Part shown: positions 5,662-6,842 of the stretch, one piece after another
Position numbering within the stretch: position 1 is the first letter of the stretch
Layout: each line of letters starts with the position of its first letter
DNA from: Panacagrimonas sp052387335
GTDB lineage: Bacteria; Pseudomonadota; Gammaproteobacteria; Nevskiales; Nevskiaceae
Direction of reading: 5' to 3'
NCBI GenBank assembly: GCA_052387335.1
Contig: JBQTJH010000189.1
Span: 1 to 6,842, forward strand
Length of the DNA: 6,842 nt
Position numbers and translations under genes: made by a program
The notes under the pieces: model-generated
The model's input: the letters and a program-made list of their open reading frames with translations, nothing else
Databases searched by the model: none
What the model was told of the DNA's origin: nothing

Positions 5662-6842
5662 ATGAAACGACGAGACGTTCTGCGCGCAGGCGCGTCCCTG
5701 ATGGCCGCCGGCCTGCCGCTGCCCCTGGCCTTGTTCGCCACGTCAGCGGGCGCCGCGCCGCTGCGCTACGTCGGCAAGCGCGAGGCCTTTGATTACGCGG
5801 TGCTCAAGGGACGAGCCCAGGCCCTGGCCGGAAAGCCTTACGTGTCGCGCAAGATCACGCTGCCGGCGGATGTGGCGAAGATGGACTGGGACGCCTACCA
5901 GTCGCTGCGCTATCGCGACGATCACCGTCTGTGGCGGGACGACGACCTACGCTTCGAAGCTTCGTTCTTCCACCTGGGCCTGTTCTTCAAGTCACCCGTG
6001 CACATGTACGAGGTGGTGGACGGACAGGCCCAGGAGATTGCCTACGACCCGGAGATGTTCGATTACGGCAAGAGCGGGGTCTCGGGCCGCAAGCTGCCCA
6101 AGGATCTGGGCTTTGCCGGTTTTCGGCTGAATTTCCACACGGACCCGGTGCGCGACATCGCTGCATTTCTGGGTGCCAGCTACTTCCGCGCGGTGGGTGC
6201 GGATTGGCAGTACGGCTTGTCCGCGCGCGGCCTTGCGGTCGATTGCGGCATGGACCGTCCGGAAGAGTTTCCGGATTTCGTGTCGTATTGGCTGGAGAAA
6301 CCAGCGCCGAATTCAAGCGAGCTGACGATTTATGGACTGCTCGACTCCCCGAGTGTTGCCGGCGCCTACCGATTCATCGTCACGCCCGGCAGCAATCTGA
6401 CTATGGACATCGACGCGGCGATCTATCCGCGTATGCCCATCGAGCGCCTGGGTATCGCGCCGCTGACCAGCATGTACCAGACCGGAGAGAACGACCGTCG
6501 CAAGGCCAACGATTGGCGGCCGGAGATTCATGATTCCGATGGCCTGTGCATGTGGCGCGGCAACGGCGAGTGGGTGTGGCGGCCGCTGAGCAATCCACGC
6601 AACCTACGTTTCAATGTGTACCTGGACGAGAACCCCAAAGGCTTCGGCCTGATGCAGCGTGATCGCAACTTCGATCACTACCAGGACGACGGCGTGTTCT
6701 ACGAGCGCCGACCGAATCTGTGGATCGAGCCCAAGACGGGCTGGGGCAAGGGCGCCATCCAGTTGCTGGAGCTGCCCACACACGACGAAACCTTCGACAA
6801 CATCGTCGCGTTCTGGAACCCGGAAACGCCGCCGCAGGCCGG
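5662..6842 (+). CDS. opgD: Glucan biosynthesis protein D (OpgD/MdoD), C-terminus cut by window edge
   Basis: Periplasmic protein that shapes osmoregulated periplasmic glucans; E. coli OpgD is reported as a beta-1,2-glucanase (GH186). The 393 visible residues start MKRRDVLRAG, a Tat-type twin-arginine signal with a hydrophobic core to about residue 32, as in E. coli OpgD and unlike OpgG. Family blocks follow in order: DLGFAGFRLNF (148-158), FLGASYFRAVGADWQYGLSA, EEFPDF, LGIAPLTSMY, IHDSDGLCMWRGNGEW (289-304), NPKGFGL and DETFDNIVAFW. By alignment from memory with E. coli OpgD, Asp291 (IHD) and Asp379 (FDN) match the catalytic Asp300 and Asp388, so it should be active. About a quarter of the protein is beyond the edge. 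opgG and opgH are not in this window. The start is the only ATG ahead of the signal peptide. An OpgG identity is less likely given the Tat signal and MWRG. Confidence 0.93.
   Translation, partial: MKRRDVLRAGASLMAAGLPLPLALFATSAGAAPLRYVGKREAFDYAVLKGRAQALAGKPYVSRKITLPADVAKMDWDAYQSLRYRDDHRLWRDDDLRFEASFFHLGLFFKSPVHMYEVVDGQAQEIAYDPEMFDYGKSGVSGRKLPKDLGFAGFRLNFHTDPVRDIAAFLGASYFRAVGADWQYGLSARGLAVDCGMDRPEEFPDFVSYWLEKPAPNSSELTIYGLLDSPSVAGAYRFIVTPGSNLTMDIDAAIYPRMPIERLGIAPLTSMYQTGENDRRKANDWRPEIHDSDGLCMWRGNGEWVWRPLSNPRNLRFNVYLDENPKGFGLMQRDRNFDHYQDDGVFYERRPNLWIEPKTGWGKGAIQLLELPTHDETFDNIVAFWNPETPPQA

Noticed and set aside
5931..6533. 200-codon plus-strand frame
   Set aside because: A shadow of opgD in another frame with no family features.

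Overview
The window is GC-rich chromosomal DNA that fits a gammaproteobacterium. hslR, a YccU-type CoA-binding protein gene, a PBP4-type dacB and opgD lie close together, and GTG and TTG starts are used freely. The genus cannot be fixed from the sequence. Nearly all of it is coding. I see no rRNA, tRNA, transposase, integrase, CRISPR array or phage gene.

Left part, minus strand (about 2435 down to 1): three genes read leftward, as in an operon. They are (i) a six-helix integral membrane protein gene interrupted by an in-frame TAG at 2157-2159; (ii) a metallo-beta-lactamase-like (DUF4336-like) protein gene broken by a one-base frameshift in an A6/T6 run at 1192-1197; and (iii) an apparently intact membrane fatty acid desaturase that runs off the left edge. 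Both lesions are supported by family-like sequence continuing past the break. The operon is therefore either decaying or its sequence holds errors.

Middle (2436-2736): a 301-bp divergent intergenic region with three perfect palindromes, a three-copy GATCAN hexamer repeat and a plausible minus-strand -10 box. It probably controls the leftward operon and possibly the rightward dacB.

Right part, plus strand: dacB (D-Ala-D-Ala carboxypeptidase/endopeptidase) is followed by a good sigma70-like promoter and then a tightly packed unit of a two-CBS-domain protein, hslR and a CoA-binding protein. Their ends overlap by 7 and 4 bases. After 58 bases comes opgD, a periplasmic glucan protein with a Tat-type signal, cut by the right edge. 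The shared theme is the cell envelope: membrane lipid desaturation, peptidoglycan trimming and osmoregulated periplasmic glucans, plus ribosome rescue (Hsp15).

I found no convincing undescribed multi-gene system. The points most worth a second look are the two gene lesions side by side, the palindrome cluster and the acidic extension of Hsp15.
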